Of a stretch of 64,000 nucleotides of DNA, positions 61,544 to 64,000 are shown piece after piece. A program made the position numbers and the translations under genes. The notes under the pieces were generated by a model. The model was not told the DNA's origin. It searched no databases and saw only the letters and a program-made list of their open reading frames with translations. The number at the start of each line of letters is the position of its first letter. The first letter of the stretch is position 1. Source of the stretch: Treponema brennaborense (GTDB lineage Bacteria; Spirochaetota; Spirochaetia; Treponematales; Treponemataceae); the NCBI GenBank assembly GCA_023666275.1, contig JAMPCJ010000001.1:124001-188000 (forward strand), read 5' to 3'.

Positions 61544-63580
61544 TCAATGCCCGAATTCCATTTTGATTTGACTGTTTGAATCAAGATACAGCCGCGCAGT
61601 GAAATCTTTGCCTGTTTTCTTTGAATGCAGCCTTTTCAGGGGCGTTTTCTTGCCAGAACAAAGGAGCGCGACGTCGCGCTCGGAAAGCTTGCTGTCGCAG
61701 AAGTTTTCCCATATCGTAAAACCGCAGCTGTTTTTATATCCTGTACAAAACCAATGTTTGTATCCCGATTTCGTTGTTCCGTATTTTAACGGTTGTTTGC
61801 AGCGCGGGCATAAAACTTGATTTTCATCCGGAGGAACTTCGATTTCAAAAGGAACCTTGACTGCTGTTTTTATAAACGTTTTTATTTCACTTTCAAAAAG
61901 TTCAGGATTTTCCTCAAGACGTTTTTCCCAGTCGGTTGTTTGTGCAATATCGGCAAAGGACTTTATCGAAGAGTTGCGAACCGCTTCGATTACCGTCTTT
62001 CCAAGCTGAGTAATCAAAATTTTCCCCTCAACTTTGATGTAGCCGTTTGCTTTTAATTCGGGAATGAAAGTGTGCCGTGTTGCCTGGGTTCCCAGTCCCA
62101 AGAGTTTTCCGTTTTCGTCCTCGCTTTTCGGATTTTCCATAAAGGCAAGGATTGACGCTTCATTAAAATATTTCGGCGGTTTTGTCCATTTTTCTTTTGT
62201 TTCGGCTTCCAAAAGACAAAGATTGTTCCAATCGATGTTTTCAAGCGATTGTTCTTCGGCGGAGCGCGACGTCGCGCTCGAAAATCTTTTCCATCCCAAA
62301 TCCAAAGTCTGTGTTCCCGTAATTTTGTAAGTGTGTCCGTTCACGGAAAGCACGACGGACTGCCTGTTGTAGACGAACGTCGACGCAAACGCGACTTTAA
62401 AGCGGTTCAGGATGAGGCTGTAAATCTGCGTTTCTTTTTCGCCCGCATCTGACGGAAGAGTTTTCAGCGGAATCAGAGCGTGGTGAGCTTCAAGTTTTGC
62501 ATCATTAAAGCAGCGTTTATTATTCAATGAGATATCAGAAATTTTCAAAGCTTCATTGAAATCAGGATAAGTTTTTGCAAGATCGCCGAAAATTTTATTC
62601 ACAAGCGCAACGTTGCCGCTTCCCATAACTTTTGACGGAGTTCGCGGATAGGAAACGCATTTATATTCTTCGTAGAGTCTTTGGATGACGAAAAGTGTCT
62701 CTTCGGCAGAAAATCCGTAGAGTTTGAATGCGTCTTTTTGAACTGCATTCAGATTGTAGAGCTGCGGCGCGGGAATTTCTTTTTTTTCGGTTTTATTTTC
62801 GACAACGTTTGCTGCTTTTGAAACATCGGCTTTCAATTCTGTTTCCAAGGCGTTGTTTGAAAATTGAGTTTTATTTTCAGGCACAAAAAAAATTCCCTTG
62901 CAGACAGGAGCGCAACGTTGCGCTCCGAACGAGCCGAAGAACTCATAATATTTTTCAGCTTTGAAATTCTGTATTTGAGAGCATCTTGCGTCTATCGCCG
63001 AGAGAATTGCGGTTTTTACTCTGCCGATGGAGAGTTTTTTTTTCGCAGCGATGGAGATATAGCGTGTAAAATTATACCCTGTAAGCCAGTCGGAATGCTG
63101 GCGGGCGAATCCTTTTTCGGCGAGCTTATCGTATTCTGAAAGAGGCTTTGCGTTTTTAATACCTTCTCGGATAACTTCGGGAGTGAGCGCCTGAGAAACC
63201 CAAAATCTTTTGACACGCGAAAAATCAATGATACCTGATTGTTCAAGACATTCGCGAGCTATAATTTCGCCCTCGCGGTCGGCGTCAGTGGCAATCAGAA
63301 TTGTATCATAGCGATGCCGTCTCAAAAGAGATGTTACTCCGCTCGCTTGTGCTTTTACAGTATCGTTTACCGCATATGAAAACTTTTCGGGAATGCAGGG
63401 CAGTTCTTTCCAGGATTTAAAACGTTCGTCATAAAAACAAGGTTCTTCCAATCGGAATAAATGGCCTACGCAGTTAGTGATGTCTGTCTTTCCGTCTGAG
63501 TAATATCCAGAGTGAAACTGACAGCCGAGAACATTTGCGAAGTCTTTTGCGACGGCAGGTTTTTCTGTGAGAATTAACAT
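61544..63580 (-). CDS. topB: DNA topoisomerase III (type IA), carrying palindromic inserts
   Basis: This 678-residue topoisomerase relaxes or decatenates DNA by cutting one strand. The TOPRIM domain holds DADRE at 99-103 (LIATDADREGEIIA), the active-site Tyr is Tyr311 in VSYPRTPSK, and GIGTxxTR is represented by GLGTQATRHTFIPEL. One zinc ribbon is near the end (CPRCKQPLKYGTTKSGYKHW, then CTGYKNSCGF). ATG 63580 is supported by AAAGGAG 8 nt upstream. Three palindromes lie in frame, giving GAQRCAP (219-225), SSATSRS and ERDVAL. TopB genes like this are usual on conjugative or other mobile elements. Confidence 0.93.
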   Translation of the reverse strand: MLILTEKPAVAKDFANVLGCQFHSGYYSDGKTDITNCVGHLFRLEEPCFYDERFKSWKELPCIPEKFSYAVNDTVKAQASGVTSLLRRHRYDTILIATDADREGEIIARECLEQSGIIDFSRVKRFWVSQALTPEVIREGIKNAKPLSEYDKLAEKGFARQHSDWLTGYNFTRYISIAAKKKLSIGRVKTAILSAIDARCSQIQNFKAEKYYEFFGSFGAQRCAPVCKGIFFVPENKTQFSNNALETELKADVSKAANVVENKTEKKEIPAPQLYNLNAVQKDAFKLYGFSAEETLFVIQRLYEEYKCVSYPRTPSKVMGSGNVALVNKIFGDLAKTYPDFNEALKISDISLNNKRCFNDAKLEAHHALIPLKTLPSDAGEKETQIYSLILNRFKVAFASTFVYNRQSVVLSVNGHTYKITGTQTLDLGWKRFSSATSRSAEEQSLENIDWNNLCLLEAETKEKWTKPPKYFNEASILAFMENPKSEDENGKLLGLGTQATRHTFIPELKANGYIKVEGKILITQLGKTVIEAVRNSSIKSFADIAQTTDWEKRLEENPELFESEIKTFIKTAVKVPFEIEVPPDENQVLCPRCKQPLKYGTTKSGYKHWFCTGYKNSCGFTIWENFCDSKLSERDVALLCSGKKTPLKRLHSKKTGKDFTARLYLDSNSQIKMEFGH
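61664..61681. repeat. Palindromic element, copy B (inside topB)
   Basis: GAGCGCGAC and GTCGCGCTC make a perfect 18-bp palindrome. It is coding and reads E-R-D-V-A-L in the C-terminal zinc-ribbon domain of TopB. Confidence 0.85.
62262..62279. repeat. Palindromic element, copy C (inside topB)
   Basis: The same 18-bp palindrome as copy B but in a different reading phase, coding S-S-A-T-S-R-S. The flank CGAAAA on the right is shared with copies A and E. Confidence 0.85.
62907..62926. repeat. Palindromic element, copy D (inside topB)
   Basis: GGAGCGCAAC and GTTGCGCTCC form a perfect 20-bp palindrome. Both arms carry a matching change relative to copies B and C (GAC/GTC to AAC/GTT), so the pairing was kept. 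It codes for G-A-Q-R-C-A-P in TopB. Confidence 0.85.
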
Positions 63581-63699
63581 TGCGAACTCCTTTGGGCAGG
63601 CGGTTCGTCTTATATTTTGTATAAAATACAATAAAAATCAAGACATAAAAGCAATGCGATTGAAAATTATGAATATTTGCGAAATTTATCTTTATTCAG

Positions 63700-63727
63700 T
63701 TTTCGGATGCGACGTCGCACCCGAAAA
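63700..63727. repeat. Palindromic element, copy E (intergenic, upstream of topB)
   Basis: TTTTCGGaTGCGAC and GTCGCAcCCGAAAA form a 28-bp palindrome with one mismatch pair, the longest of the five. It shares 26 bp with copy A. Confidence 0.85.
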
Positions 63728-63792
63728 AATAAAAAACAAAGAAGAAAAATGCACAACTGACCTTTACGGCAAGATAAAGAAATGTAGACGCA

Positions 63793-63816
63793 TTGCAATA
63801 ATTCTATATATTGCAA
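63793..63816. promoter_or_regulatory. Second TTGCAATA/TATTGCAA dyad
   Basis: TTGCAATA (63793-63800) and TATTGCAA (63809-63816) with an 8-nt spacer, the same arms as at 58620-58642. It lies about 210 nt upstream of topB. Confidence 0.45.
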
Positions 63817-64000
63817 AAAATTATCGGTGGACATTTAATGTTTTTTGTGGTCAGTTGTTTATTTCTTCTATATACGCTTTGTAGACAATTTGATTTTTTC
63901 GTTTGTTATTATTCAATATTAAAAAACATACAAACAATATATTGACTTTAAAAAATAAAAAAAACAGAATATTGATAATTTCTATCTTTATTCAGTTTTC

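Larger units (their letters stand above)
63581..64000. other. 420-nt AT-rich stretch upstream of topB
   Basis: No supported gene. It holds palindrome copy E, a TTGCAATA-N8-TATTGCAA dyad at 63793-63816, and an 18-bp direct repeat (TATCTTTATTCAGTTTTC) at 63687-63704 and 63983-64000; the first copy leads directly into palindrome E, the second is cut by the window end. TATTTT-GTAT-AAAATA (63612-63627) may be part of the topB promoter. Confidence 0.6.

Noticed and set aside
63567-63884. 105-codon plus-strand ORF upstream of topB containing FGCDVAPEK
   Set aside because: The recognisable piece comes from palindrome E; the rest is AT-rich with no ribosome-binding site, and it overlaps the topB start region.

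Overview
The window looks like a chromosomal segment of a Treponema-like spirochaete of moderate GC content. Pointers are a nine-gene V-type (rotary) ATPase operon in place of an F-type one, many lipoproteins with short lipoboxes ending in Cys, a chemotaxis cluster with CheA, CheR, CheB, CheD, CheW and CheY plus a MinD-like ATPase, and a textbook sigma-28 promoter in front of a chemoreceptor. The genus is inferred from gene content, not from a marker gene.

Layout. 1-2.6 kb: an exported protein cut by the window edge and a methyl-accepting chemotaxis protein, both minus. 2.8-5.1 kb: LemA and two TPM-domain genes. 5.35 kb: tRNA-Cys, back to back with the promoter of a five-gene operon (unknown protein, thioredoxin reductase, GH3 beta-N-acetylhexosaminidase, GNAT, ABC ATPase; 5.5-10.7 kb). 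10.9-14.6 kb: a TAXI-type TRAP transporter locus with a DUF1850 gene and a 47-codon membrane ORF. 14.8-16.3 kb: HtrA. 16.4-29 kb: SecG, an EIIA-type protein, V-ATPase subunits G, C, I, K, F, E, A, B, D, then UspA, a flavodoxin-like protein, a J-domain protein and methionine aminopeptidase, all minus. 29-31.2 kb: a loose stretch with a 26-bp tandem repeat, a lipoprotein and a frameshifted DUF4160/DUF2442 pair. 31.4-34.9 kb: gap and an amino-acid ABC transporter. 35-44.7 kb: MinD-like ATPase, soluble receptor-like protein, CheD, CheW (antisense), STAS, CheA, CheR, CheB, CheY, hemerythrin. 44.9-52 kb: a toxin-antitoxin pair, a SpoIIE-type phosphatase, an XRE regulator and two lipoproteins.

The accessory part is 52-64 kb. 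An XRE regulator is divergent from a gene run encoding a TerY-C zinc protein, a Ser/Thr kinase with its own zinc ribbon, a TerY vWA protein, a B-box membrane protein, two ankyrin-repeat proteins, a beta-flower-like small protein and a PP2C phosphatase, followed by a truncated membrane-ankyrin gene. Kinase, TerY and PP2C are the TerY-P triad known next to tellurite/stress (Ter) systems. Here no other ter genes are seen and ankyrin and membrane modules are inserted between TerY and the phosphatase, which makes this the best candidate for an undescribed signalling or conflict system.

Next come an ISNCY/IS1202-like transposase and a topoisomerase III gene. Five near-perfect palindromes centred on ACGT lie in and around topB. 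Three are inside the coding frame and are read in different phases; the other two, nearly identical, flank the gene.

For regulation, two promoters place TATAAT exactly 7 nt before the ATG, implying leaderless transcripts; several dyads next to XRE genes look like operators.
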